Source: Cryobacterium sp. SO2
GTDB taxonomy: Bacteria > Actinomycetota > Actinomycetes > Actinomycetales > Microbacteriaceae
Length of the DNA stretch: 64,000 nt
Assembly: GCF_026151165.2 (NCBI RefSeq)
Contig: NZ_CP117849.1
Coordinates: forward strand, 372,001-436,000
Reading direction: 5' to 3'
Each line of letters opens with the position of its first letter. The stretch's first letter is position 1. Of this stretch, positions 41,839-50,279 are shown one piece after another. The notes beneath the pieces are model-generated. The model saw nothing but the letters and a program-made list of their open reading frames with translations, was not told the DNA's origin and made no database searches. A program made the translations under genes and the position numbers.

Positions 41839-41959
41839 CGGGCGCGGTGCCGGGCGCGGGCTGCAGGGGTCATGCTTCGACGCTAGTGAGCCGGGGGATC
41901 GATTTGGTTTCGGCAATGTGACGTTCGCCGACCAGATCGCCGAACCAGGGTGACAGTGA

Positions 41960-42691
41960 TCAGCGGTGGTTCTCGGTCTGCTCGATCTGGTCGGCGAGGT
42001 TGTCCGGGCTGAGCTCGGCGTTCTTGAACGCGGCCGTGAGCGGCAGCTCCAGGTGCAGGTCGGTGCCGATGCAGATCTCGATGGTGCCGGAGAGAAGCTT
42101 GAAGTCGAGCACGTGGCCGCCGTGCTGCCTGGCGTCGTCGATGAAGTGCACGTGCCCACCAGGCACCCCGATGCCCTGCCCGTACAGCGGGGTGCGGAAA
42201 CCGGCGACGACGCCGGTGGAGCGGCCGAACTCGAGGGTCTTCTCGCCGCGGATGGCTTCGGACATGGGCTGGTACGGCTTCTCCTGCCGTTGCACCGCCC
42301 GCACCCGCACCCACTCGAACTCGCCGGTGAGCCGCACCGCGTAGAGGTAGTTCGCGCTCTCCAGGGTGGCGTTGATGAGAGCAACGGCCTCGTCGCGGGT
42401 CATCGGTTCGTCGATGGGGATGCTGACGGTGGGGACGAACTCGGTGACGACGGCGAACGGGCTCAGGTCGTCCGCCGCGGCGGGCGCGACGGTGCCGTCC
42501 ACGCGCATCCGGTAACAGACACCGTCGAGGATCAGCATCTCGCCGTCGAGGGCGTTGAAAGTGCCCAGGCCGAAGTCGCCGTGCTCGAGCAGGGTGGCCA
42601 CGGTGGTGTCGCCGTCGTAGATGCCGTCGAGCAGGGCGCTCATCAGGCTGGTCTGATAGACGAGGTGGCGGCCGGTGGGAGGCTGTTCCAT
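41960..42691 (-). CDS. budA: Alpha-acetolactate decarboxylase
   Basis: 243-residue enzyme converting 2-acetolactate to acetoin. The zinc-binding stretch GGHVHFIDDARQHGGHVLDF shows three conserved His, and LEHGDFGLGTFNALDGEM holds the conserved N-terminal motif with Glu. Length and motifs match BudA/AlsD fully. Acetolactate synthase (alsS) is not next to it. It may divert acetolactate from valine synthesis to acetoin as carbon overflow. The gene lies 25 bases from the secreted protein gene upstream on the same strand. Confidence 0.95.
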   Translation of the reverse strand: MEQPPTGRHLVYQTSLMSALLDGIYDGDTTVATLLEHGDFGLGTFNALDGEMLILDGVCYRMRVDGTVAPAAADDLSPFAVVTEFVPTVSIPIDEPMTRDEAVALINATLESANYLYAVRLTGEFEWVRVRAVQRQEKPYQPMSEAIRGEKTLEFGRSTGVVAGFRTPLYGQGIGVPGGHVHFIDDARQHGGHVLDFKLLSGTIEICIGTDLHLELPLTAAFKNAELSPDNLADQIEQTENHR

Positions 42692-42716
42692 GGGTGCTCC
42701 TGAACGGGACGAGAGG

Positions 42717-43637
42717 CTACAGCGAGGGGATCAGTTCCGGCGCCCGGCAGGGCTGGCCGTTGGCGTAGTTGAGGCAGGCATCGAAGACATCCGGGTACGG
42801 GTCGGTGTCCGCCGAGCCGAACCAGGCCGTGTAGAACAGCCAGAAGTTGAGATTGCCGTGCGTGGAGCATCCGTCGCCGTCGGTGCCGGACTCGACCAGG
42901 GCGGCCTCGTTCGGTTGGTACGGCGTGTAGTTGTACAGGTTGGCGGTGGCCTGGTTCTGGATGTCGACGACGCTGGTGCCGCAGGCGGCGTCGGGGTTGT
43001 ACCCCACCTCGACGTCACCGATCTGGTAGGTGCGGTCGGGCTCCTGGGTGTACTGCCGGAACTGCCAGGCGGCGTTGTAGACCTGGTTGAAGAAGCCGAA
43101 GTAGTCGGCGTCGCAATCGGCGGTGTCGGGGCAGCCGTAGCCGGTGGCGCGCAGGTACCCGGACTCGCTCGGCCGGCTGAGCAGGGACTGCTCCTTCTGC
43201 AGCAGCACCAGCAGCACCCGGGGGCTGATGCCGCAGGCGGTGGCGACCTTGCTGATGATGCGGCTAGCGCGTTCGTGCTCCGCGCCGGTGTACGCGGCGC
43301 AGTGGCCGGCGCCTGCGTCGGGCTGGCTGACCGTGCTCTCGCGGTACTCCCAGAGGCAGGGGGAGCTGTCGGAGCGGGTGCAGCTGCGCGACTGCAGGAA
43401 GGTCTGGATCTCGGCCTCGGTCATGGCGTCGGCGTTGAAGAAGGTGAAGTCGCTGACGATGCGGCCGGGTTGGAAGGCGGCCAGGTCGATCTCGTCGGTG
43501 GCGATGGCCGCGACGGGCACCACGATTGCCGGCTCCGCACGCACGGCACCGTTCACGAGGGCGGCACCGCCGAGGGTGACCACGAGAACCGCCGCCGTCG
43601 CGAGCGCGGACAGACGGTGGCGCTCGAAGAACCTCAT
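42717..43637 (-). CDS. Secreted protein, possibly lysozyme-like
   Basis: 306 residues with a signal peptide or anchor at about 9-30 (LSALATAAVLVVTLGGAALV). At about residue 60 it contains the conserved NADAMTEAEIQTFLQSRSCT and then GISPRVLLVLLQKEQSLLSR, where the Glu in KEQSL resembles the catalytic Glu of soluble lytic transglycosylases. Six or more Cys and a Tyr/Asn-rich part (NLYNYTPYQPNEA) suggest a stable exported domain. Relatives in actinobacteria are often annotated as hypothetical or haemagglutinin. A peptidoglycan-related role is only a suggestion. Confidence 0.65.
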   Translation of the reverse strand: MRFFERHRLSALATAAVLVVTLGGAALVNGAVRAEPAIVVPVAAIATDEIDLAAFQPGRIVSDFTFFNADAMTEAEIQTFLQSRSCTRSDSSPCLWEYRESTVSQPDAGAGHCAAYTGAEHERASRIISKVATACGISPRVLLVLLQKEQSLLSRPSESGYLRATGYGCPDTADCDADYFGFFNQVYNAAWQFRQYTQEPDRTYQIGDVEVGYNPDAACGTSVVDIQNQATANLYNYTPYQPNEAALVESGTDGDGCSTHGNLNFWLFYTAWFGSADTDPYPDVFDACLNYANGQPCRAPELIPSL

Positions 43638-43816
43638 TATTCGAGACTATCGAAGGCACACCGACGCCGGGTGGGAGGGGGCTGCGAAGCGACACCCCCA
43701 GCCCGGGTCGGGCGGGCATATTACGGGCATCTAACGATTGTCGGCGGCGGCGGTCGGCGAGCCTCGGCCTGAGGCATCCGGCCGGATATGATTGCTCTTC
43801 AGGAAAGGCGGGGAAC

Positions 43817-45247
43817 GTGCCGGAGAACGGTGCAGCGACAGGCCTGCTGCGAGGCCGGTACCGGCTGCTTGAGCTGATCGGCCAGGGCGGCATGGGCGCC
43901 GTCTACAAGGCCAGGGACGAGTTCCTCGGCCGCAATGTGGCCATCAAGATCTTCCTGGCCAACGCCACGGCGGTCGCCGACGTGCGCCGCCAGGAGGACG
44001 AGGTCAACATCCTCGCCTCACTCAGCCACCACAGCCTGGTGACCCTGCTCGATGCGGCCGTCGACCGCAGCGTGCCCGCCCTGCCGCGCATCTACCTGGT
44101 GATGGAACTCGTCGAGGGCGCCGACCTGCAGCGGAAACTCGCTGCAGGCCCCCTGCCGGTGCGGCAGATCGCTCAGCTGGGCTACGACCTGGCCGAGGGA
44201 CTGGAATACATCCACTCCCGCGGTGTCGTGCACCGTGACGTCAAGCCGGCCAACGTGCTGATGGTGGACTACAACGGCGACAACTCCCGCACGCGGGCCA
44301 AGCTCACCGACTTCGGCATCGCCCTGCTCGCCGAGTCCGAACGGTTCACGGCGGCTGGCTCCGCCACCGGCAGCGCCCACTACATGAGCCCTGAACAGGC
44401 CAAGGGTGAACCCGTCGGCCCGGCCAGCGACGTGTACGCGCTCGGCCTGGTGCTGCTGGAGTGCTTCACCGGCGAGGTCGCGTTCCCCGGCTCCGCGGTG
44501 CCATCGGCACTGGCCCGGCTGATGAACGACCCGGCCATCCCCGACAGCGTGCCGCAGGCCTGGGCCGGCCTGATCGCCGCGATGACCTCCCTCGACCCGC
44601 GTGACCGGCCGCTCGTGCACGACCTGGTGCTGGCCATGCGCCAGCTGATCATCGGCGCCTCCGGCCGGCACCGCGCCGAAACGCCGCTGCAGATGGCCGC
44701 GGCGACCCGCGCCATCCGCCTCGGCGCCCCGGAGGCCGCCGACGAGGAAGGCCGGATGAATGCCGTGCGGCGCTACGACCTGCTTGACACCCCGCCGGAT
44801 GGCGCCTTCGACCGGATCACCGGTATGGCCGCGCGGATCTTCCAGGTGCCGATCGCGCTCGTGAGCGTGGTGGACTACGACCGGATCTGGTTCAAGTCGC
44901 GCCACGGGCTCGGCGTGGAGCAGATCGACCGTGACGCCGGCCTGTGCGCCTCCGCCATCCTGCACAACGAACCGTGGGTGGTGACGGATGCCCGTAGCGA
45001 CCCCCGCGCGCTCGCGAACCCGCTGGTGGCCGGCGACATGGGCCTGCAGTTCTACGCCGGTGTGCCGCTCACCACCCGCGACGGCCACAACCTGGGCACC
45101 TTCTGCCTGATCGACTACGAACCGCGCGAATTCACGCCCGCCCAGATGGCCACCCTCGAAGACCTGGCCGCGATGGTGATGAGCGAACTGGAGCTGCGCT
45201 TGGACAGCCGCGCGGCGCTGCTCGAGCGCCGGGCATTGCTGGGCTGA
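43817..45247 (+). CDS. Serine/threonine protein kinase fused to a C-terminal GAF domain
   Basis: 476 residues. The Hanks kinase domain covers about 10-275: glycine loop GQGGMGAVYKARD, lysine in NVAIKIF, catalytic loop HRDVKPANVL, DFGIALL, and activation segment SATGSAHYMSPEQ. From about residue 310 a GAF domain follows, starting RRYDLLDTPPDGAFDRITGM and containing IALVSVVDYDRIWFKSRHGL and LGTFCLIDYE. No transmembrane segment or PASTA repeats are seen, so the kinase is cytoplasmic and probably gated by a ligand or redox signal through the GAF part. GTG start at 43817. A universal stress protein gene follows. Confidence 0.92.
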   Translation: MPENGAATGLLRGRYRLLELIGQGGMGAVYKARDEFLGRNVAIKIFLANATAVADVRRQEDEVNILASLSHHSLVTLLDAAVDRSVPALPRIYLVMELVEGADLQRKLAAGPLPVRQIAQLGYDLAEGLEYIHSRGVVHRDVKPANVLMVDYNGDNSRTRAKLTDFGIALLAESERFTAAGSATGSAHYMSPEQAKGEPVGPASDVYALGLVLLECFTGEVAFPGSAVPSALARLMNDPAIPDSVPQAWAGLIAAMTSLDPRDRPLVHDLVLAMRQLIIGASGRHRAETPLQMAAATRAIRLGAPEAADEEGRMNAVRRYDLLDTPPDGAFDRITGMAARIFQVPIALVSVVDYDRIWFKSRHGLGVEQIDRDAGLCASAILHNEPWVVTDARSDPRALANPLVAGDMGLQFYAGVPLTTRDGHNLGTFCLIDYEPREFTPAQMATLEDLAAMVMSELELRLDSRAALLERRALLG

Positions 45248-45354
45248 CCGGCTGCCCGACTTCCACTCCGCTCTTCCGGCGGCGGCTGCGCAGCGGTTGA
45301 ATGGGAGGTGACCGCAGGAATCGGATTCGCCGCCTCCCGCGGCAGGAGGTCATC

Positions 45355-45900
45355 ATGGATGCTGACACGGGCGCCGAACGAACACGGGGCACCACCGGCG
45401 ATGCCGCGGGGGTGCACGCAGAGGCCGCCGCACAACCGGCCCAGGAACCGGGACCACGCGCCGGCATCGTCGTCGGGCACGACGGTTCGGCTGACGCCGA
45501 CCACGCGCTGGCGGTGGCCCTCGACCTGGCCGCCGGCCTGGCCGCGCCCGTGACGGTCGTGCGGGCCTGGTCGATCGACACGGCTCCGCGCCCGGCGAAC
45601 TGGGAGTTCGGCTACGTGTCGTCGTACTCCGACTACGCCGGCGCCGTGAGGGACCGCCTCATGAAGGATTCGGCCGCCGTCGTGGCGGCGCATCCCGGCC
45701 TTGCCGTGGAGTACCGGGTGGCGCTCGGCGGCCCGGCGAAGACGCTCATCGAGGTGTCCAAGGGGTCGCGGATGCTCGTGGTCGGCTCCCGCGGGCGCGG
45801 GGGACTGGCCGGGATGCTGCTCGGCTCGGTGAGCGAGCAGTGCGTGCGACACGCGGACTGCCCGGTGCTCGTGGTGCGTCCGCAGGCCGCACGCGGCTGA
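45355..45900 (+). CDS. Universal stress protein (UspA family)
   Basis: 181 residues. ATG 45355 follows AGGAGG by five bases; an N-terminal tail of about 30 residues is polar and probably disordered. The single Usp domain begins GIVVGHDGSADADHALAVAL and ends with the ATP-binding pattern VVGSRGRGGLAGMLLGSVSE and the final strand CPVLVVRP, so it likely belongs to the ATP-binding class. It lies 107 bases after the kinase-GAF gene. Confidence 0.93.
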   Translation: MDADTGAERTRGTTGDAAGVHAEAAAQPAQEPGPRAGIVVGHDGSADADHALAVALDLAAGLAAPVTVVRAWSIDTAPRPANWEFGYVSSYSDYAGAVRDRLMKDSAAVVAAHPGLAVEYRVALGGPAKTLIEVSKGSRMLVVGSRGRGGLAGMLLGSVSEQCVRHADCPVLVVRPQAARG

Positions 45901-45913
45901 CCCGCGGTCAGCC
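45895..45913. terminator. Short bidirectional hairpin between convergent genes
   Basis: GGCTGACC-CGC-GGTCAGCC is a perfect 8-bp stem that spans the stop codons of the two convergent genes. There is no T-tract, so termination efficiency is uncertain. Confidence 0.4.
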
Positions 45914-46201
45914 GGTCTGCACGCGGTTGCCCACCGCGAACCAGGCGAGCGCGCCGAACACCGGTGCCAAGACCACAGTGAGCACCCAGCGGGTGCGGGC
46001 AGGTTCGCTGAGGTGGATGGCCTGGGTCACCTGTAGGAGCGCGGCCACGATGAGGAGCACGGCGCCCAGCAGGGCCAGGACCAGAAGGGCAAGGCCGATC
46101 ACGGCACTCAGCTGGGCCCCGTCCACGCCGGCACCGTCCAGCACGTTGCCGTCCGCGGTCTCCCGGCGCAAGGCCAGCTGGAGTGTGATGGTGGTTGTCA
46201 T
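45908..46201 (-). CDS. Small membrane protein with PLDc_N-like domain
   Basis: 97 residues from ATG 46201. Two membrane segments are seen: AVIGLALLVLALLGAVLLIV, and the C-terminal RWVLTVVLAPVFGALAWFAVG. The second, with its W....P..G...W..VG pattern, matches the PLDc_N (phospholipase D nuclease N-terminal) domain found alone in many small actinobacterial proteins. Cellular role unknown. It is divergent from the TetR gene at 46440; the gap contains a palindrome. Confidence 0.75.
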   Translation of the reverse strand: MTTTITLQLALRRETADGNVLDGAGVDGAQLSAVIGLALLVLALLGAVLLIVAALLQVTQAIHLSEPARTRWVLTVVLAPVFGALAWFAVGNRVQTG

Positions 46202-46352
46202 TCGTCGGTTTCCCCTCGATCCCGGCAGATGGTGCCCGGCGTCGACGCGGGGCGGATGGTGCGGTGGTGCGGCAGTGCAGTGTTGCGGCGGTGCAGTGTC
46301 GTCGGCCGGGAAAACAGGTTCCCCCCGGAATGTTCGCCCGGCCTGCCCAAAG

Positions 46353-46368
46353 CATACCAAACGGTATG
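46353..46368. promoter_or_regulatory. Palindrome, likely TetR operator
   Basis: CATACCAAACGGTATG has 6-bp inverted arms (CATACC/GGTATG) with a four-base spacer. It lies 71 bases upstream of the TetR gene, in the region shared with the divergent membrane-protein gene. The AAACGGTATG half resembles gamma-butyrolactone-receptor-type sites. Confidence 0.55.
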
Positions 46369-46439
46369 ATTCATTGACGAACGATGTCGCCCCGGGTCTC
46401 GCCGTGCCGCCGGGTGCCCGTTCCGGTTCGAGGAGCACC

Positions 46440-47078
46440 ATGACCCAACAGGCCCGCGCCGTCGAAACCCGTGCGGCGATCATCCGCGCCGCCGCCGATG
46501 TGTTCGGCGCGGCCGGCTACGGGGGCGCGTCGATGGCGGACATCTGTGCCGCCGCCGGGCTCACCAAGGGGGCGGTGTACTTCCACTTCGAGTCGAAGGA
46601 GGCGCTCGCGCTCGCGATCATCGCCGCCCAGCACGAGCGGGCGATCGCGCTCGGCGACGAGCTGCTGCACAGCGACCAGCCGGGTCTGCACGTCTTGATG
46701 CGCCTCACCTTCGAACTGGGAAAGCAGGTGCGTGACGATGCGGTGTCGCGCGCGGGCATCCGTCTCACGATGGAATCGAGCAGTCTCTCTGCACCCGTTG
46801 TGACGCCCTATGAGGACTGGATGGCCGCCTGCGAGCTGCTGCTGCGGCGGGCGATCCTCGACGGAGACGTGCGCCCCGATGTAGACGTGGCGGCCGCCGC
46901 GCACTTCATCAGCCCGGCCTTCACCGGCGTGCAAGTGGTGTCAGGGGTGCTCACCGAGCGTGCCGACCTCACGCAGCGAGTGGTGGAGATGTGGTCGTTC
47001 GTGCTGCCCGGTCTGGTGCCCCAGGGATGGGACCAGTTGCGGACCCTGCCGCAGGAGATGGCCGACATCTGGGGGTGA
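46440..47078 (+). CDS. TetR family regulator, ScbR/gamma-butyrolactone-receptor-like
   Basis: 212 residues. The HTH is AADVFGAAGYGGASMADICA followed by AAGLTKGAVYFHFESKEALA, where GAVYFHF is the TetR recognition helix signature. The ligand domain wording (ERAIALGDELLHSDQPGLHV, IRLTMESSSLSAPVVTPYED) resembles the ScbR/ArpA/BarA group. No butyrolactone synthase gene (AfsA) is present in the window, so it may sense something else. AGGAG lies five bases before the ATG. Probably autoregulated through the palindrome at 46353. Confidence 0.88.
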   Translation: MTQQARAVETRAAIIRAAADVFGAAGYGGASMADICAAAGLTKGAVYFHFESKEALALAIIAAQHERAIALGDELLHSDQPGLHVLMRLTFELGKQVRDDAVSRAGIRLTMESSSLSAPVVTPYEDWMAACELLLRRAILDGDVRPDVDVAAAAHFISPAFTGVQVVSGVLTERADLTQRVVEMWSFVLPGLVPQGWDQLRTLPQEMADIWG

Positions 47079-47096
47079 GTCCGTTCCCAGACGGGT

Positions 47097-48173
47097 CTAG
47101 CTGGAGCGGTGCCGCAGCAGCCACATCAGGTACAGGCCGCCAAGAGCTGCGGTGACCAGGCCGACCGGGATCTGGAATGGGGACAGCAGTCGTTGGGCGA
47201 GGAGATCGCCGACCCCGAGCAGAACGGCTCCCATCAACATCGAGGCCAGGACCGCAGCCCCCGGCGACCGGGCGAGCCGGCGCGCCAGCTGCGGTGCGGC
47301 GAGGGCGAGAAAGCCGATCGGTCCCGCAGCCGCCACGGCGGTGGCCGCGAGCGCGACGCCGAGCACCAGTAGCACCAGGCGGGTACGGGTCGTGGTTACC
47401 CCGAGCGCCGTGGCCGAGTCGTCGCCCAGTTCGAGCGCCCGGATGCCGTAGGCCGCGGCCAAGGTGAGCGGAACCAGAACGACCACCGCGCCGAGCAGGG
47501 GCCAGGCCTGTGCCCAGGAGATGGCGTTCAGGGAACCGAATTGCCACGCGCGCGCAGCCTCGGCCGACGCCAGGTCGGCGCGGGTGAGCAGATAGTCGTT
47601 GACCGCGGCGAGCATCGCGCCGATCGAGATGCCCACCAGCACCAGCCGCTCGCCCGCCGCGCCGCCGCGCCCGCTGAGCAGGTACACCACGAGGGCAGTG
47701 GCCAACCCGCCGACGATGGTGCCGGCGGCTATCGAAGCTGCGGAGGAGGTGCCGGCGACGAGGATCACGACCAGACCGCCGGAGGCAGCCCCGGAGGTGA
47801 ACCCGATGATGTCCGGGCTGCCGAGCGGGTTGCGCGACAGGCTCTGGAACACGCAGCCGGACAGGCCCAGCGTGGCACCGGTGGCCAGCGCGGCGAGGGC
47901 GCGCGGCACACGCTGTCCCAGGACGATGAAGACATCGGTGGCGTCGCCCCAACCGGTCACGGCCAGGACCAGCCGGTCCGGTGCAATCGGGTAGGCGCCG
48001 GTGCCGATGGCCAGCGCCGCGGTGAGAACCATAGCTACGGCGAGCCCGATCGAGACGAGCAGACTGCGGCGGTGCAACCGCAGGCTCAGGCCGCCTGGGA
48101 GCCGCAGGATCAGGGGGATGTCGTGCAGTCGCACCGATTCCAGCGCCCGCTGCGGTGCCGCTCCACGCCTCAC
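47097..48173 (-). CDS. Iron-siderophore ABC transporter permease (FecD type)
   Basis: 358 residues from GTG 48173, chosen because it overlaps the upstream permease stop as GTGA; a GTG at 48209 is also in frame. FecCD family motifs: ATGATLGLSGCVFQSLSRNP, LGSPDIIGFTSGAASGG, GSLNAISWAQAW and GPIGFLALAAPQLARRL. About nine to ten membrane segments. It works as a heterodimer with the permease encoded upstream, delivering ferric siderophore to the cytoplasm. Confidence 0.93.
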   Translation of the reverse strand: MRRGAAPQRALESVRLHDIPLILRLPGGLSLRLHRRSLLVSIGLAVAMVLTAALAIGTGAYPIAPDRLVLAVTGWGDATDVFIVLGQRVPRALAALATGATLGLSGCVFQSLSRNPLGSPDIIGFTSGAASGGLVVILVAGTSSAASIAAGTIVGGLATALVVYLLSGRGGAAGERLVLVGISIGAMLAAVNDYLLTRADLASAEAARAWQFGSLNAISWAQAWPLLGAVVVLVPLTLAAAYGIRALELGDDSATALGVTTTRTRLVLLVLGVALAATAVAAAGPIGFLALAAPQLARRLARSPGAAVLASMLMGAVLLGVGDLLAQRLLSPFQIPVGLVTAALGGLYLMWLLRHRSS

Positions 48174-49219
48174 CGGGTGCCTGCCCCACGGCCTCGCAAC
48201 ACCAGCCACAACAGCACCGGGGCGCCGAGGAAGGCCGTGACGATGCCGGCCTCCACCTCGCCCGGACGGGCCAGCACCCGGCCGAGGATGTCGCTGGCCA
48301 GCACGAGCAGCGGCCCGGCCACCAGCGAGGCGGCGAGCACCCGGCGCTGGTCGCTGCCGAGCAGCATCCGCACGGCGTGGGGCACCACCAGGCCCACGAA
48401 CGCGATCGGGCCGGCCGCGGCGGTGGCGGCGCCGCAGAGCAGGGTGACGCAGACGAAGCCCGCCGCGCGCACCAGTGTGACCCGCAGGCCGAGTGCCCGT
48501 CCGGTGTCATCGCCGAGGGCGAACGCGTTCAGCTGCGGACCCAGCACCAGCGCGAGCCCGATACCCACGGCCAACGCAGGCCACAGCATCATGACGGTGC
48601 CCGGGTCGCGGCCGGCCAGGGAGCCGACGGTCCAGACCCGGTACGAGTCGAAGGTGGTGCTGTCGAAGAGGGTGATCAACCCGGTGACGGCGCCAAGACT
48701 GGCCGACAGGGCCACCCCGGCCAGGAGCAGCTGGGTGTGCGCGACACGGCCGACACCGTTGGCGCCGAGCAGGTACACGGCCACGGCCGCCGCGGCCGAG
48801 CCGGCGAACGCGAACCAGACGTACTGGTCGAAGCGGGTGAGGCCGAACACTGAGATCGCGACGACCACGCTGAGGGCCGCACCGGAGTTGACGCCGAGAA
48901 GCCCCGGCTCCGCGAGCGGGTTACGGGTGAGCGCCTGCATGACCACGCCGGCCACAGCCAGGGCCGCGCCGACGAGGATGGCGAGGATGGTGCGGGGCAC
49001 CCGCAGTTGCCACACGATGATCGAGGTGGCATCCGCGGCGCCGGTGCTGGTGCCTGCGGGATGCAGGAGCGCCGTAACGACATCCCTCGGGGCGATGTCA
49101 CGCGACCCGATGGCCAGGCTGAGCAGGCAGAGCACCCCCAACAGCAGGATCGCCCCGGCCCAGACCAACGGACGAACGGCCCGCGAGCCACGTTCGCGGC
49201 GGGCGAGCCGAATTGTCAT
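48170..49219 (-). CDS. Iron-siderophore ABC transporter permease (FecC type)
   Basis: 349 residues from ATG 49219 (a GTG two codons earlier, 49225, is possible). FecCD motifs: RVPRTILAILVGAALAVAGV, MQALTRNPLAEPGLLGVNSG, and AGPIAFVGLVVPHAVRMLLG. The start lies seven bases from a DtxR-type iron box shared with the divergent binding-protein gene, so expression should be iron-repressed. The gene has no obvious Shine-Dalgarno sequence and may be translated from a short or absent leader. Confidence 0.93.
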   Translation of the reverse strand: MTIRLARRERGSRAVRPLVWAGAILLLGVLCLLSLAIGSRDIAPRDVVTALLHPAGTSTGAADATSIIVWQLRVPRTILAILVGAALAVAGVVMQALTRNPLAEPGLLGVNSGAALSVVVAISVFGLTRFDQYVWFAFAGSAAAAVAVYLLGANGVGRVAHTQLLLAGVALSASLGAVTGLITLFDSTTFDSYRVWTVGSLAGRDPGTVMMLWPALAVGIGLALVLGPQLNAFALGDDTGRALGLRVTLVRAAGFVCVTLLCGAATAAAGPIAFVGLVVPHAVRMLLGSDQRRVLAASLVAGPLLVLASDILGRVLARPGEVEAGIVTAFLGAPVLLWLVLRGRGAGTR

Positions 49220-49225
49220 GTTCAC

Positions 49226-49244
49226 TTAGGTAAGCCTAAGCTAA
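49226..49244. promoter_or_regulatory. DtxR/IdeR iron box
   Basis: TTAGGTAAGCCTAAGCTAA matches the DtxR/IdeR consensus TWAGGTWAGSCTWACCTWA at 18 of 19 positions. It lies exactly between the divergent start codons of the FecC-type permease (49219) and the binding protein (49250), so one iron-loaded repressor can silence both transcripts. Confidence 0.93.
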
Positions 49245-49249
49245 ACAAA

Positions 49250-50272
49250 ATGATCACCGTGCCCCGTCGCCGCGTCCTCCCCGTCCTCCTGGCCAGCGCC
49301 GTTCTCCTCAGCGGATGCGCCGCCACCGCCGCGCCGAGTTCCGCGAACGTCGCCGCCGACTCTGCCGACACCACCGACTTCGTCACCCCGCGCACCATGC
49401 CGGAAGGCAAGGGCAGCGGGCTGGCCGACGGTGTGTTCCCGCGCACCGTCGTGCACTTCGAGGGGGAGACGACGGTGCCGGCTGCACCGCAGCGGATCGT
49501 CGTGATCTCCACCGGTCAGGCCGACGCGCTCCTCACCCTCGGGGTCGTCCCCATCGGATCCACCGCGGGTGAGGGCGCCGCCGCGGTGCCGGACTACCTG
49601 TTCGACGCGTTCCCCGACGATGCCGCGGCGCTCGCCGCCGTCACCGAGGTGGGCAACCGCACCGCACCGGACCTGGAGACCATCGCCACGCTCGACCCCG
49701 ACCTCATCCTGATGAACATCGCGGGCAAGGACGCCGACTTGCTGTACTCCGGCCTGAGCGCCATCGCCCCCACGGTCGCCATGCAGGGCACCGGGCTGTA
49801 CTGGAAGCAGGACTTCCTGCTCCTCGCCGATGCCGTCGGCCGGGTGGACCAGGCGACGGCCTGGCTCGCGGATTTCCAGGCCGATGCCGCGGAGTTCGGT
49901 GCCGGCGTGACCGGCGACCCGACGGTGTCGCTGCTGCGCTCGGCGGGTGACCGCACCCGGGTATTCGGGGTGGCCTCGTTCAGCGGCTCCGTCGCCGAAG
50001 ACGCCGGTCTGGCCCGGCCGGAGTCGCAGGAGTTCGAGGACACCTCGCTCGACATCAGCGCCGAACAGCTCGACCTCGCCGACGGCGACTGGTTGTTCTA
50101 CGCGGTGCAGGGCGGCGACGAGTCGGTGCTGACGGATGCGCCGCTGTGGCCGACCCTGACCGCCGTCGCGGGGAAGACCGCTGTGCCGGTTGACGACGAC
50201 ATGTTCTTCCTCAATGTCGGTCCCACCGCCGCGCGCGGCATCCTGGCCACCCTTGAGAGCACGCTGGGCTGA
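49250..50272 (+). CDS. Iron-siderophore ABC transporter binding lipoprotein
   Basis: 340-residue FepB/FecB-type protein. ATG 49250 gives the signal peptide VLPVLLASAVLLSGC with lipobox LLSGC. The mature protein has the family strand PAAPQRIVVISTGQADALLTLG and VGNRTAPDLETIATLDPDLILMN (first part VGNRTAPDLETIATLDPD), and ends with PTLTAVAGKTAVPVDDDMFF. The start codon lies six bases beyond the iron box, suggesting a very short leader. It is coupled to the ATPase gene eight bases downstream. Confidence 0.93.
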   Translation: MITVPRRRVLPVLLASAVLLSGCAATAAPSSANVAADSADTTDFVTPRTMPEGKGSGLADGVFPRTVVHFEGETTVPAAPQRIVVISTGQADALLTLGVVPIGSTAGEGAAAVPDYLFDAFPDDAAALAAVTEVGNRTAPDLETIATLDPDLILMNIAGKDADLLYSGLSAIAPTVAMQGTGLYWKQDFLLLADAVGRVDQATAWLADFQADAAEFGAGVTGDPTVSLLRSAGDRTRVFGVASFSGSVAEDAGLARPESQEFEDTSLDISAEQLDLADGDWLFYAVQGGDESVLTDAPLWPTLTAVAGKTAVPVDDDMFFLNVGPTAARGILATLESTLG

Positions 50273-50279
50273 GGACACG

